A stretch of DNA of 64,000 bases, from assembly GCF_001427225.1 (NCBI RefSeq), contig NZ_LMFH01000005.1, positions 1,268,738 to 1,332,737 of the forward strand, written 5' to 3'. The translations under genes and the position numbers were made by a program. The DNA is from Lysobacter sp. Root494 (lineage in GTDB: Bacteria; Pseudomonadota; Gammaproteobacteria; Xanthomonadales; Xanthomonadaceae). A model generated the notes under the pieces. The model was given only the letters and a program-made list of their open reading frames with translations. It did not search any database and was not told where the DNA came from. Positions 54,350-63,704 of the stretch are shown here, one piece after another. Each line of letters opens with the position of its first letter. Position 1 is the stretch's first letter.

Positions 54350-55447
54350 ATGGCACGCAGGCATCATCACGAGGAACACGCGAACCACGAGGCCTGGGCG
54401 ATTCCGTATGGCGATCTGCTCACGCTGCTGCTCGCCTTCTTCGTCGTGATGTACGCGATCTCATCGCTCAACGAAGGCAAGTACCGCGTGCTTGCCGATG
54501 CGCTGTCGTCGGCGTTCGGCGGCCCCCCGCACACCATCTCGCCCGTGCAGCTCGGCGAAACGCAGCTGCGCGGATCTGCCTTCGACCGGCCTTCGATGCA
54601 GACGGCAGCCGCCAAGAATGGGCCGGCTTCCACCAGCCCGGTGAACATGGTTCGCATCCGCCAGTCGCTGGACATGCCCACGTTCGGCCAGGCGCGCGCC
54701 CAGGCGGCCGCCGAAGCGCGTGCGAAGGAAACGGCGATGGAACGCGAGCGCAAGCTCAACACGCTGGGACGCCAGATCACCGATGCGTTGTCCGAACTGG
54801 TGCGGCAGAAGCTCGTGACCGTGCGCCGCGGCAGCAACTACCTGGAAGTCGAGATCCAGAGCGACATCCTCTTCGCCAGCGGCGTGGCGGAGCCGAGCCC
54901 TTTCGCCATGGCCACGGTCCGCAAGCTCTCCGCCGTGCTGCGCGATGAAGCCAACGCAGTGCGCGTCGAAGGCTATACCGACGACCGCCCGATCAGCACC
55001 CCGCAGTTCCACTCCAACTGGGAACTGTCCGCGGCGCGCGCGGCCAGTGTCGTGCACGCGATGATCGCCGACGGCATCCGTCCTGGCCGGCTCGCCGTCG
55101 TGGGGTACGGCGAATACCAGCCGATCGCGGACAACGCTACCGAGCCCGGGCGCAATGCGAACCGTCGCGTGCTGTTGGTGATTCTCGCCGCGCCTGCCGG
55201 ACCGGATGCCGTGCCCTCGGCGGGGCCAACCATCGCGCTGGAACCCGCGCCCGACCCGGAACCATCGCTTGCGCCGCCCATGCCAGGCATGCGCGAAGAC
55301 AACGCTTCCGCATCCAATGCCACGCACGGCGCGCAGGCATCCACTTCCGTCACCGCTGCCGGCCATCCGGCTGCGCGCAGCGGCGTACTTCCTGACATCC
55401 GTGCATCGGTCGCGACCGATGCCACGCCGCAACCGGGAGCCGGCTGA
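54350..55447 (+). CDS. motD: Flagellar stator protein MotB (MotD type)
   Basis: Stator subunit of 365 residues. A basic His-rich N-terminus is followed by one membrane helix (about 19-40) with the proton-carrying D22 in PYGDLLTLLLAFFVVMYA. The periplasmic OmpA-like domain (about 165-285) shows VRVEGYTDDRPI and NWELSAARAASVV, which bind peptidoglycan. A Pro/Ala-rich tail of about 75 residues ends it. It lies 10 bases after motC, and its stop is 1 base before the parC-like start. Confidence 0.94.
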   Translation: MARRHHHEEHANHEAWAIPYGDLLTLLLAFFVVMYAISSLNEGKYRVLADALSSAFGGPPHTISPVQLGETQLRGSAFDRPSMQTAAAKNGPASTSPVNMVRIRQSLDMPTFGQARAQAAAEARAKETAMERERKLNTLGRQITDALSELVRQKLVTVRRGSNYLEVEIQSDILFASGVAEPSPFAMATVRKLSAVLRDEANAVRVEGYTDDRPISTPQFHSNWELSAARAASVVHAMIADGIRPGRLAVVGYGEYQPIADNATEPGRNANRRVLLVILAAPAGPDAVPSAGPTIALEPAPDPEPSLAPPMPGMREDNASASNATHGAQASTSVTAAGHPAARSGVLPDIRASVATDATPQPGAG

Positions 55448-55448
55448 C

Positions 55449-56222
55449 ATGCAGGTTTGGGCCATTGCGAACCAGAAGGGCGGCGTGGGCAAGACCACGA
55501 CCACCCTGTTCCTCGGACGCGGCCTCGCCCAGGCGGGCCATCGCGTCCTGTTGATCGACCTGGACCCGCACGCTTCGCTGACGCGCGCGTTCGCGGTACC
55601 CGCGAATCCGCCGCCTTCCGGCACGCATGACCTGTTCGGCACGAGCGGTGTTTCGCTCGCATCGCTGGCACGCAGCACGGATATCGAAGGTCTCAGGCTC
55701 GTCGCCGCGCAACCCGCGCTCGCAACACTGGAACGGCGCGGCGCCACGCAGCCTGGCCTGGGTCTCGCCCTCGGCCGCGCATTGCACGGCGTGCACGCGA
55801 CCTTCGACTACGTGCTGCTGGACTGCCCGCCCACGCTGGGTCTGCTGATGATCAACGCGCTGGCCGCGGCCGATCGCCTGGTCGTGCCCACGCAGACCGA
55901 CCAGCTCGCGTTGCACGGACTCGCCGACATGCTCCGCACGGCGGAAATGGTCGAACGCTCGCGCCGCCGCACGCTGCCCAGCTTCGTGCTGCCGACGCTC
56001 TACGACCGGCGCACGCGTTCGGGCATCCACAACCTCGACCTGCTGCACGATCGCTACGAAGGCCGCGTGTGGCCGGCCGCGGTACCGGTCGATACCCGTC
56101 TTCGCGACGCGAATGCATTGACGGCCGCAGCGCCGCCGTCGGGACGCGGCGCAGACGCCTACCGGCGCGCACTGGCGTGGCTGCTGGCGCAACCCGACGC
56201 TTCGCAACGGCAGGCCGCATGA
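55449..56222 (+). CDS. ParA-family ATPase, ParC-like (polar chemotaxis array)
   Basis: ATPase of 257 residues. Walker A is NQKGGVGKTTTT (residues 8-19), followed by LLIDLDPHASLTRAF and LLDCPPTLGLLMINAL. Sequences of this type in motCD neighbourhoods position chemoreceptor arrays at the pole (ParC in Vibrio). The following gene is a ParP-like CheW protein, which supports that role over plasmid or chromosome partitioning; there is no parB. Its stop overlaps the next gene. Confidence 0.88.
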   Translation: MQVWAIANQKGGVGKTTTTLFLGRGLAQAGHRVLLIDLDPHASLTRAFAVPANPPPSGTHDLFGTSGVSLASLARSTDIEGLRLVAAQPALATLERRGATQPGLGLALGRALHGVHATFDYVLLDCPPTLGLLMINALAAADRLVVPTQTDQLALHGLADMLRTAEMVERSRRRTLPSFVLPTLYDRRTRSGIHNLDLLHDRYEGRVWPAAVPVDTRLRDANALTAAAPPSGRGADAYRRALAWLLAQPDASQRQAA

Positions 56223-56920
56223 ACGCGAACTCCGCACTCGACGAGGTCGACGAATACGTCGGCGCATTGCTCGATGGCGTGGTGGAAACACCCGTTGCCA
56301 TGGATGCGCCTGCGCCGACGGTGAGCGAAGCCGTTGCGGAACCGATCGCGCCTGTCGCACCGGCCGCGGCCGAAACGGCTTCGCCGGCCGTGGTTGCTCC
56401 GGCGGAAGCCAGGTCGCCGCAGGCCTGCGTGTTGGCCGCTTCGCCGGCTATGCCCACGGCCCCCTTTCAGCCGCTCTCGCCAGCGCCAGCGATACGGAAC
56501 AGCTCGACGCTGGCCTCCAACCGCTGGCTGCGCGTGGCGGTCGGCAACGGCAGCTATGCGCTGGAACTGCTGTGCGTGCAGGAAGTGGTCCGGGTCACGC
56601 CGATCGTCGCCATGCGTGGTGCGGGACGCGCAGTGCTCGGCGTGATGAACCTGCGTGGCCGCATCGTGCCGGTGTTCGATCTCGGCCTCTGGCTGGGCAT
56701 TTCGTGCATAGAGCTTGAAGAACGCAGCCGGATAGTCGTGGTGGAACGCGGCGACGAACTCATCGGCGTGCTGGTCACGCTGGTCGAGGACGTCGTGACG
56801 CTGACCCAGAACCGCATCGAACCTCCGCTGCCCGGCAGCGCGCCCGGACCGGTCGTCGGCATCGCGCGTGTCGGCGCCGCGCCGACGGTGCTGCTGGATG
56901 CGGGAGCGTTGTTCGGGTGA
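56219..56920 (+). CDS. CheW-domain protein, ParP-like
   Basis: Protein of 233 residues. An acidic start (LDEVDEYVGALLDG) and an Ala/Pro-rich linker to about 95 precede a CheW domain (about 98-230) with LRVAVGNGSYALELLCVQEV and VLGVMNLRGRIVPVFDLGLW. In Vibrio, ParP links ParC to CheA and receptors through such a domain. The ATGA overlap with the parC-like gene makes the pair likely partners. A plain CheW role is the alternative. Confidence 0.88.
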   Translation: MNANSALDEVDEYVGALLDGVVETPVAMDAPAPTVSEAVAEPIAPVAPAAAETASPAVVAPAEARSPQACVLAASPAMPTAPFQPLSPAPAIRNSSTLASNRWLRVAVGNGSYALELLCVQEVVRVTPIVAMRGAGRAVLGVMNLRGRIVPVFDLGLWLGISCIELEERSRIVVVERGDELIGVLVTLVEDVVTLTQNRIEPPLPGSAPGPVVGIARVGAAPTVLLDAGALFG

Positions 56921-56931
56921 ACGCCCCGAAC

Positions 56932-56958
56932 TCAAGTCCGATTGTCCGCTGCCGTTAA
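56932..56958 (+). promoter_or_regulatory. Sigma28 (FliA) promoter of the STAS-cheY-cheA operon
   Basis: TCAA (56932-56935), 15 bases, then GCCGTTAA (56951-56958), one base from consensus. It lies in the short gap between the ParP-like gene and the STAS gene, starting 12 bases after the former's stop. Confidence 0.82.
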
Positions 56959-56989
56959 ACCACAGGAATCCATCGCTGTAGTCGCCGCC

Positions 56990-57280
56990 ATGACCCAGCT
57001 CACGTTGCAATCCGATCTCGGCATCGAATCCGTCGCCGAACTGCAGGCCGCGCTGCAACCGCTCCTTGAAGACGACAGCCCGCTGGCGCTCGCGGGCGAG
57101 CACGTCCAGCGCGTGCATGCCGCCGGACTGCAGTTGCTCCATGCCTTCGTGCGCGATCGCGCCGCGCGCGGCCACCACACCACCATCACCCTGCCCTCAC
57201 CGACCCTCGCAGCCGCCGCTCGCCAACTCGGACTCGCGGTCAGCCTGGGCGTCGACATACATACCGGAGAGCCCGCTTGA
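56990..57280 (+). CDS. STAS-domain protein lacking the phosphorylatable serine
   Basis: Protein of 96 residues, a whole STAS (anti-sigma antagonist-like) domain. The helix that normally reads DSAGL reads VHAAGLQLLHAF (residues 42-53), so the Ser phosphorylated in SpoIIAA-type proteins is Ala44. Such proteins often precede cheY-cheA in second chemotaxis clusters; their role is not settled. ATG 56990 has no strong ribosome site. Its stop overlaps the next start. Confidence 0.85.
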   Translation: MTQLTLQSDLGIESVAELQAALQPLLEDDSPLALAGEHVQRVHAAGLQLLHAFVRDRAARGHHTTITLPSPTLAAAARQLGLAVSLGVDIHTGEPA

Positions 57281-57642
57281 GCGCGCAACTGCTGATCGTT
57301 GACGACTCCACTTCCATGCGGCAGATGGTCGCCTTCGCGCTGAGCTCGGGCGGTTACTCCGTTCGCGAAGCCGAAGACGGCCAGGCGGCACTGGAACTGG
57401 CCCGCACCCAGAAATTCGACGCCGTCGTCACCGACGTCAACATGCCGCGCATGGACGGCATCACGCTGATCCGCGAGTTGCGCCAGTTGCCGAACTACAA
57501 GTTCACGCCACTGCTCATGCTCACCACCGAATCCGGCGGTGACAAGAAACAGGAAGGCAAGGCCGCCGGCGCGACGGGCTGGCTGGTGAAGCCCTTCGAT
57601 CCCGAACAGCTCGTCGCTACCGTCCGCAAGGTTCTCGGATAG
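57277..57642 (+). CDS. CheY-like response regulator (second cluster)
   Basis: Receiver protein of 121 residues with D9-D10, phosphoacceptor D53 in AVVTDVNMPRMDG, the Thr of MLTTESG and the Lys of LVKPFDPEQ. It has no output domain. The GGDKKQEGKAAGATGW stretch is typical of CheY of second chemotaxis systems rather than motor CheY. It starts with TTG 57277 by overlap with the STAS gene. Confidence 0.92.
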   Translation: MSAQLLIVDDSTSMRQMVAFALSSGGYSVREAEDGQAALELARTQKFDAVVTDVNMPRMDGITLIRELRQLPNYKFTPLLMLTTESGGDKKQEGKAAGATGWLVKPFDPEQLVATVRKVLG

Positions 57643-57737
57643 CCGAGGAACTGGCGCGTCGCGGTACTCATGCCGCGCTGCGCCTCTCCGCGTTTCGACC
57701 GCATCGCCCTTCTCCACTTTCCGGTTCGCCCGCCATC

Positions 57738-59705
57738 ATGGATATCACCCGTTTTCACGCTGCGTTCTTCGAAGAAAGCCGCGAAGGACTGGACGCGATG
57801 GAGAGCGGACTGCTGGCGATGGAGTCCGGCCGCAGCGATGCGGAGACCATCAACGTCATCTTCCGCGCGGCGCATTCGATCAAGGGCGGCGCGGCGACGT
57901 TCGGGTTCACCGCCGTCACCGATCTGACCCATCTGCTGGAAACACTGCTCGATGAAGCGCGCGGCGGGCGGCGCGTGCTCGATGGCGACGCGACCGGCGC
58001 GCTGCTGGTGTCCGTCGACGTATTGCGTGGACTGCTAGCCGGCTGCGAACACGGCGATCCGATCGACCAGGCCGCACTCGCCCAGGCGCGCAGCGGCCTC
58101 GAACGGCTGCTCGCAGCGGAAGCCAAGCCGGCTCCCGAACCCCCAAAAACGGTCGACACCGACAACGGCGACTGGCGCATCAGCTTCACGCCGGCCGCAT
58201 CGCTGTTCATGAGCGGCAACGATCCGCTGCGGATCCTGCGCGAACTGGCCAGCCACGGCGAGCTGGGCGTGACCTGCCTCGACGTGCGCCTGCCGCGATT
58301 CGAGCAGATGGATCCGTACGAGGCTTACCTCGCCTGGGATCTCACCCTGCCCGGCAGCGTGCCGCGCAGCGCGATCGACGAGGCGTTCGCGTGGGTAGAG
58401 GACGAGTGCGAACTGTCGATCGAAGCCCACCGCAGTGAGGTTTCCGCCGCGACCGCTCCGGTGAGCGCGCGCAGCGAACCGGCCGAACCCGATATCGCCG
58501 TGGCGGCCAACCGCCGCACCAGCGACCATGACAACTCCATCCGCGTGGCGGTCGGCAAGGTCGATGCGCTGATCAATCTCGTCGGCGAGCTGGTGATCAC
58601 GCAGGCGATGCTGCGCCAGCGTTCCGAGCAGCTCGACCCTGTCGCGCACGAGGAACTGATGGCAGGCCTCGTGCAGCTCGAGCGCAATACGCGCGACCTG
58701 CAGGAATCGGTGATGGGCGTGCGCATGCTGCCGGTGGAATTCGCCTTCAGCCGCTTCCCGCGGATGGTGCGCGACCTGGCCGCGCGCCTGGGCAAGAAAG
58801 TCCACTTGCGCACGTCGGGCGAAGCGACCGAACTCGACAAGGGCGTGATCGAAAAGATCGTCGATCCGCTCGTGCACCTGGTGCGCAACGCGATCGACCA
58901 CGGCCTCGAACTCCCGGCCGAACGCCGCGCCGCAGGCAAGGACGAAACCGGCACGATCACCCTCACTGCCGCGCACCAGGGTGGCCACATCGTCATCGAG
59001 ATCGGCGACGACGGCCGCGGCCTTGATCGCGAACGCATCCTGCGCAAGGCGGCCGAACGTGGCCTGCACGTGCCCGAGAATCCGACCGACGCACAGGTGT
59101 GGGACCTCGTGTTCGCTCCGGGCTTTTCCACCGCCGAACAGCTCACCGACCTGTCGGGTCGCGGCGTCGGCATGGACGTGGTCCGCAAGAACATCTCGGC
59201 GCTGGGCGGGCAGGTCGAGATCCGCAGCGGAAAAGGCACGGGGTCGACCATTTCGATCCGCCTGCCGCTGACACTGGCGATCGTCGACGGCATGTCCGTC
59301 GCGGTCGGCAACGAGGTCTTCATCGTGCCTTTGAACATCGTGATCGAATCGCTGCAGCCTGCGGCCTCGGATGTGCGCACGATTGCCGGGGAAAGCCGCG
59401 TGCTGCGCGTACGCGAGGACTACCTGCCGCTGATCAACCTTGCCGAACAATACGGGTTGCCGGCTTCGCGCAATGCCGAACACGGCAACCCGATCGCGGT
59501 CGTCGTGGAAAGCGACGGCCGTCGCCTTGCGCTGGAAGTGGACGACCTGCTCGGCCAGCACCAGGTCGTGGTGAAGAACCTCGAAGCGAACTACCGCCGC
59601 GTGCCCGGCGTATCGGGTGCGACGATCCTGGGCGACGGGCGCGTCGCGCTGATCGTCGATCCGGCCGGCATTGCACAACCGGTACGGCTGCCAGCAGCGG
59701 CATGA
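57738..59705 (+). CDS. cheA: Chemotaxis histidine kinase CheA (second cluster)
   Basis: Kinase of 655 residues: P1 with H46 in IFRAAHSIKGGAATF; a middle domain (about 140-230, WRISFTPAASLFMSGNDPLR) that is probably a P2-like CheY-binding domain; P3 (VAVGKVDALINLVGELVITQ); P4 (VRNAIDHGLE, GRGVGMDVVRKNI); and P5. It is complete. It differs from the first CheA in having the middle domain, which may keep the two pathways apart. It starts 95 bases after the CheY-like gene. Confidence 0.95.
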   Translation: MDITRFHAAFFEESREGLDAMESGLLAMESGRSDAETINVIFRAAHSIKGGAATFGFTAVTDLTHLLETLLDEARGGRRVLDGDATGALLVSVDVLRGLLAGCEHGDPIDQAALAQARSGLERLLAAEAKPAPEPPKTVDTDNGDWRISFTPAASLFMSGNDPLRILRELASHGELGVTCLDVRLPRFEQMDPYEAYLAWDLTLPGSVPRSAIDEAFAWVEDECELSIEAHRSEVSAATAPVSARSEPAEPDIAVAANRRTSDHDNSIRVAVGKVDALINLVGELVITQAMLRQRSEQLDPVAHEELMAGLVQLERNTRDLQESVMGVRMLPVEFAFSRFPRMVRDLAARLGKKVHLRTSGEATELDKGVIEKIVDPLVHLVRNAIDHGLELPAERRAAGKDETGTITLTAAHQGGHIVIEIGDDGRGLDRERILRKAAERGLHVPENPTDAQVWDLVFAPGFSTAEQLTDLSGRGVGMDVVRKNISALGGQVEIRSGKGTGSTISIRLPLTLAIVDGMSVAVGNEVFIVPLNIVIESLQPAASDVRTIAGESRVLRVREDYLPLINLAEQYGLPASRNAEHGNPIAVVVESDGRRLALEVDDLLGQHQVVVKNLEANYRRVPGVSGATILGDGRVALIVDPAGIAQPVRLPAAA

Positions 59706-59769
59706 ACCTCATGCGCTTCCCGGACGCAGGCCACCCGTCATCACGCAGGCGGAAGTAGGCACGCAACGA

Positions 59770-60069
59770 CTGAAGTCGCTGCCACCTGTCCGCAACCACC
59801 TACCGAGCACACCCATGTCCCAAGCCACCGCTCCCACCGCCGAGTTCCTCACCTTCGCCCTGGGCAGCGAGGAATACGGCGTCGACATCCTCAAGGTGAA
59901 GGAGATCCGCGGCTACGACGCGGTGACCCGCCTGCCCGATGCCCCCGACTACATCAAGGGCGTGATCAACCTGCGCGGCACGATCGTGCCGGTGATCGAC
60001 ATGCGGCTGAAGTTCCGCCTGGAGCGCGCCGAGTACACGGCGCTCACCGTGATGATCGTGCTCAACGTC
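59770..60069 (+). repeat. Direct repeat, copy 1: leader and first half of cheW
   Basis: These 300 bases recur at 63701-64000 with 7 differences, so identity is about 98%. Six differences lie in cheW and are all synonymous; one lies in the 45-base leader. The match runs to the window end, so the true length is unknown. Confidence 0.95.
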
Positions 60070-60285
60070 GCCGACCGCGTCGTCGGCATGGTCGTGGACA
60101 GCGTGTCGGATGTCGTGCAGTTGAGCGGCGAGCAGGTCCGCGCGGTGCCGGAGATCGGCGCGACGATCGATCGCCAGTTCCTCACCGGCATCGGTACGCT
60201 CGACGAACGCATGCTCATCCTGCTCGACATCGAACGGCTCATGGCGAGTACCGAGATGGGGCTCGTCACCGCACAGGCAGCCTGA
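59815..60285 (+). CDS. cheW: Chemotaxis coupling protein CheW, first copy
   Basis: Adaptor of 156 residues, a single CheW domain. It shows [40 protein letters not shown] and VVGMVVDSVSDVVQL. It couples CheA to receptors. It follows cheA by 109 bases, and a GC-rich hairpin follows it. The first 85 codons are duplicated, with only synonymous changes, at the window end. Confidence 0.96.
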   Translation: MSQATAPTAEFLTFALGSEEYGVDILKVKEIRGYDAVTRLPDAPDYIKGVINLRGTIVPVIDMRLKFRLERAEYTALTVMIVLNVADRVVGMVVDSVSDVVQLSGEQVRAVPEIGATIDRQFLTGIGTLDERMLILLDIERLMASTEMGLVTAQAA

Positions 60286-60309
60286 AGAGCCATTCCCGTG
60301 AAACCACAT

Positions 60310-60333
60310 CGGCCGCGCAATGCGGCCGGTTTG
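60310..60333 (+). terminator. Hairpin after cheW, probable terminator
   Basis: CGGCCGC (60310-60316) and GCGGCCG (60322-60328) with loop GCAAT, followed by GTTTGCGTTT. The T tract is broken, so the strength is uncertain. Confidence 0.55.
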
Positions 60334-60361
60334 CGTTTGAGCGCATGCGTTGCCGGGACAT

Positions 60362-60388
60362 TTCAGAAATATGGCAAACGGCCGATGT
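60362..60388 (+). promoter_or_regulatory. Possible weak sigma28 promoter of the porin gene
   Basis: TTCA (60362-60365), 15 bases, then GCCGATGT (60381-60388). The -10 half is good for FliA and the -35 half is poor. It lies 69 bases before the porin ATG. Confidence 0.4.
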
Positions 60389-60456
60389 AGTGGTCACGGC
60401 ACCTTGCAGGACGCAGTCAGGCCGAAACCTGGTCCCTACGTCTTACGGAGTTCCGA

Positions 60457-61548
60457 ATGTCTCTCAACCTGCTTCGCGGCGCCTGCATCGTGGCGTGCGC
60501 GGGCTTTCCGCTGGCCGCCGCCGCGGCCCCATTGCCTTTCGATGTATCGCCCAGCGCAAACGTGCAGTACGAGTGGGCGCAGGTCGACTCCGATCTCGCA
60601 CGCGCGGAGGGCGAGGAAGGGTTCCGTCGGGCACGCATCGGCTTTCGCCTGAAGGATGCCGGCAAGCGCTGGCAATTCGTCGCCGAGCATGACTTCGCGG
60701 ACCGCACGCCCGCAGATGCGTACCTGGAAGTCACGCCGCGCGAGGGACACGCGTTCCGGCTCGGCCAGTTCAAGCAGCCGTTCACGCTCGAGGACGCCAA
60801 CAGCGACAAGCAGACCGCATTCCTCGAAGCGTCCTTCGTCGGCGCCTTCGCGATCAGCCGCAGAATCGGCGCCGAATACGCGCGCTTCGGCTCGCGCGGC
60901 ACCTTCAACGTTGCCGTGTTCGGCCAGCGCCTGGATGGCACCAGCGAATCGCCCGGTGCGAGCGCGCGTGGCACCTGGCTGCTGCATAAGGACGACGACG
61001 GCGCCGCACACGTCGGTTTCAGCATTGCCAGCGAATCGCCACAGAACGAACGCGGTTCCTTCAGCGCGGCACCGGGTACCGCACTCACCGCGCTCAAGGC
61101 AGCATCCACCGGTTCGCTGGCCGGCGTGGATCGAATGGATCGCGCCGCGGTGGAGGGCCTGTGGATGCGCGGCGCATGGTCGCTCCAGGGCGAAGCCGCC
61201 CAGGTCATCGCGCGCCGCGATGGCGCCGCCGACTTCCATGGAAATGCCAGCAGCATGTTGCTCACCTGGTCACCGCGCGGAAGCGCCCGTACCTACAAGC
61301 GCGGCATAGCGACCGCACCGTCGGCGGATGACGGCACGGCCTGGGAACTGGGCTTGCGCTGGAGCGCCATCGACCTCGACGACGACATCGTGGCCGGCGG
61401 GCATGCCGAAAGCATCGGCCTTGCGGCTACCTGCTACTTCTATTCCAACGTGCGGCTGATCGCGAACTTCCTTCGCGTCGACGCAGCGCGCCGCGGCGTG
61501 CACGACGAACCACTGGTCGTCGGCGCGCGGCTGCAGCTCACCTATTGA
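60457..61548 (+). CDS. Outer-membrane porin, phosphate-selective OprO/P type
   Basis: Protein of 363 residues with a signal peptide (about 1-23, cut in the Ala run). The barrel starts [20 protein letters not shown], then [20 protein letters not shown] and [20 protein letters not shown], all usual in OprO/P porins. It ends in a terminal aromatic (LQLTY), the outer-membrane insertion signal. Substrate specificity cannot be read from the sequence. ATG 60457 follows ACGGAG. Its place between cheW and an MCP gene is unusual. Confidence 0.88.
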   Translation: MSLNLLRGACIVACAGFPLAAAAAPLPFDVSPSANVQYEWAQVDSDLARAEGEEGFRRARIGFRLKDAGKRWQFVAEHDFADRTPADAYLEVTPREGHAFRLGQFKQPFTLEDANSDKQTAFLEASFVGAFAISRRIGAEYARFGSRGTFNVAVFGQRLDGTSESPGASARGTWLLHKDDDGAAHVGFSIASESPQNERGSFSAAPGTALTALKAASTGSLAGVDRMDRAAVEGLWMRGAWSLQGEAAQVIARRDGAADFHGNASSMLLTWSPRGSARTYKRGIATAPSADDGTAWELGLRWSAIDLDDDIVAGGHAESIGLAATCYFYSNVRLIANFLRVDAARRGVHDEPLVVGARLQLTY

Positions 61549-61565
61549 GTTCTTCGGAGTACGCC

Positions 61566-63704
61566 ATGTTGCAGAACCTCACCATTGGCAGGCGGCTGAC
61601 GCTCGGCTTCGCCGCCCTCGCATTGCTCATCGTCGTCATGGGCGCATTCGCAGCGCAGCGCATGGGCAACGCCCAGGACACCGTGCGGGCGGTGACGCAG
61701 GAGTCGGTCCCCTCGATCCGCGACCTCGGCCGGCTGGCGACCATGCTCGCCGAATACCGCGTCAGCGAACGCGGTCTCGTCGCCAGCCACGAAGACCCCG
61801 CGAAGTCGGCCGAATATGCGGCCGAGCTCACCGAGGGCGCGAAGCAGTTCCATGAGCTGGCCAGCGGCTACGCGGCAAAGATTGCCGGCGCCCGCGAGCG
61901 CGAGCTGTACGAAGACGTGCAGGCCAGGGCGGACCGTTACTTCGACAACAGCCGCCGACTCGTGGAAGCGCTCAAGACCGGCGACTTGGCGCCTGCCAAA
62001 CAGGCGGGCGACCTGCGCCAGGCCACCGCCGATGCCGTTGCCGCATTGCTCGACTACAACATCGTCCTGCTCAACAACGCAGTGGCGGCGCAGGAAGCGG
62101 GCTACCGTTTCAACCTCTGGGCCATCGGGCTGATGCTGGCGATCGCGCTCGCCCTGGCGATCATGTCGGCAATCCTGATCACCCGCTCCATCGTCAGGCC
62201 GCTCACGCAGGTCGTGGCGGTCGCGCAGTCGGTTGCGCGCGGCGAACTGGAAGGACGCATTCCCGCATCGGACAACAGCGAGATCGGGCGCCTCGCCGGC
62301 GCCATGCGCGACATGGTGGGCGTGCTGCGCAGCTATGCCGCCGCGCAGGGTGAAATGTTCGACCAGCACGAGCTTGGCGAAATCGGCCATCGCATCCCCG
62401 TCGATCGTTTCCCGGGCGCTTACGCCCGCATGGCCGGACAGACCAATGCGCTGGTGGCTTCGCACATCGATGCCCTCCTGCACATCCTGGATGTCGTGGC
62501 CGCGTACGGACGTGGCGACCTGTCGCGCGACGTCGATCGCATGCCCGGCAAGAAGGCGGAAGCCACGGCCGCGGTCGAAGCGGTCAAGGCCGGCATGCAG
62601 GCCGTCAATGCCGAGATCAAGCACCTGGTCGATGCCGCCGTCGCCGGCGACTTTTCGCAGCGAGGCGACGCGGCGCGATTCGCCTACTTCTATCGCGAGC
62701 TGATAAACAGCCTCAACACGCTCATGGCCACCGCGGACGATGGGCTGGCCGAAGTGGGCTCGGTGCTGTCGGCCATGGCTGAAGGCGATCTCTCGCGCCG
62801 CATCGATGCCGAGCTGCCCGGCCGCTTCGGCCGGCTCGCGGGCGATGCGAACCGCACTGCCAGCCAGCTCACCGAAATAGTCAATCGCATCCGCACCGGC
62901 AGCGAAGCGATCAACTCGGCAGCGATGGAAATCTCCGCCGGCAACGACGACCTGTCGCAGCGCACCGAACAGCAGGCTGCCTCGCTGGAAGAAACCGCCT
63001 CGTCGATGGAGGAGCTCACCTCGACCGTGAAGCAGAACGCCGACAACGCCCGGCAGGCCAACCAGCTGGCGATCGGCGCGACGGAGATTGCGCGGCACGG
63101 CGGCCAGGTGGTCGGCCAGGTCGTCACCACGATGAGCGCAATCCACGACTCCTCGCGCAAGGTCGCCGACATCATCGGCGTGATCGACGGCATCGCGTTC
63201 CAGACCAATATCCTCGCGCTCAATGCCGCCGTTGAAGCCGCGCGTGCCGGCGAACAGGGCCGTGGCTTCGCAGTCGTCGCTTCCGAAGTGCGCTCGCTGG
63301 CGCAGCGTTCGGCCGGCGCCGCCAAGGAGATCAAGCAGCTGATCACCGAATCGGTGAGCCACGTCGGCGAAGGTTCGGCCCTGGTCGATCGCGCGGGTCA
63401 GACCATGCAGGAGATCGTGACCAGCGTGCAGCGCATGACCGATTTCATCGCCGATATCTCGGCCGCTTCGCAGGAACAGAGCGCGGGCATCGAGCAGGTC
63501 AACCACGCCATCACGCAGATGGACGAAGGCACGCAGCAGAACGCGGCGCTGGTCGAAGAGGCGTCCGCGGCCGCACGCAGCCTGGAGCAGCAGGCCTCGC
63601 AGCTGGTGGAAACCGTCGCGGCCTTCCGCCTGCGCCAGGACGGCAACGTCGCCCGGCTGGGCAAGGTCACGCCGCTCGCCATCAGGCACGCGGCGAACAG
63701 CTGA
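61566..63704 (+). CDS. Methyl-accepting chemotaxis protein
   Basis: Receptor of 712 residues: membrane helix about 8-30, a helical periplasmic ligand domain (about 31-182, 4HB type), a second membrane helix (about 183-207), HAMP ([20 protein letters not shown]) and at least one further HAMP-like unit ([28 protein letters not shown]). The signalling domain has the tip [20 protein letters not shown]. The C-terminus lacks the CheR/CheB-tethering pentapeptide. ATG 61566 follows CGGAG. The stop codon marks the exact start of the cheW duplication. Confidence 0.95.
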   Translation: MLQNLTIGRRLTLGFAALALLIVVMGAFAAQRMGNAQDTVRAVTQESVPSIRDLGRLATMLAEYRVSERGLVASHEDPAKSAEYAAELTEGAKQFHELASGYAAKIAGARERELYEDVQARADRYFDNSRRLVEALKTGDLAPAKQAGDLRQATADAVAALLDYNIVLLNNAVAAQEAGYRFNLWAIGLMLAIALALAIMSAILITRSIVRPLTQVVAVAQSVARGELEGRIPASDNSEIGRLAGAMRDMVGVLRSYAAAQGEMFDQHELGEIGHRIPVDRFPGAYARMAGQTNALVASHIDALLHILDVVAAYGRGDLSRDVDRMPGKKAEATAAVEAVKAGMQAVNAEIKHLVDAAVAGDFSQRGDAARFAYFYRELINSLNTLMATADDGLAEVGSVLSAMAEGDLSRRIDAELPGRFGRLAGDANRTASQLTEIVNRIRTGSEAINSAAMEISAGNDDLSQRTEQQAASLEETASSMEELTSTVKQNADNARQANQLAIGATEIARHGGQVVGQVVTTMSAIHDSSRKVADIIGVIDGIAFQTNILALNAAVEAARAGEQGRGFAVVASEVRSLAQRSAGAAKEIKQLITESVSHVGEGSALVDRAGQTMQEIVTSVQRMTDFIADISAASQEQSAGIEQVNHAITQMDEGTQQNAALVEEASAAARSLEQQASQLVETVAAFRLRQDGNVARLGKVTPLAIRHAANS

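Noticed and set aside
59702..59758. 18-codon frame overlapping the second cheA stop (MNLMRFPDAGHPSSRRRK)
   Set aside because: It is short, has no ribosome site and no recognisable features. The ATGA overlap alone is expected by chance.
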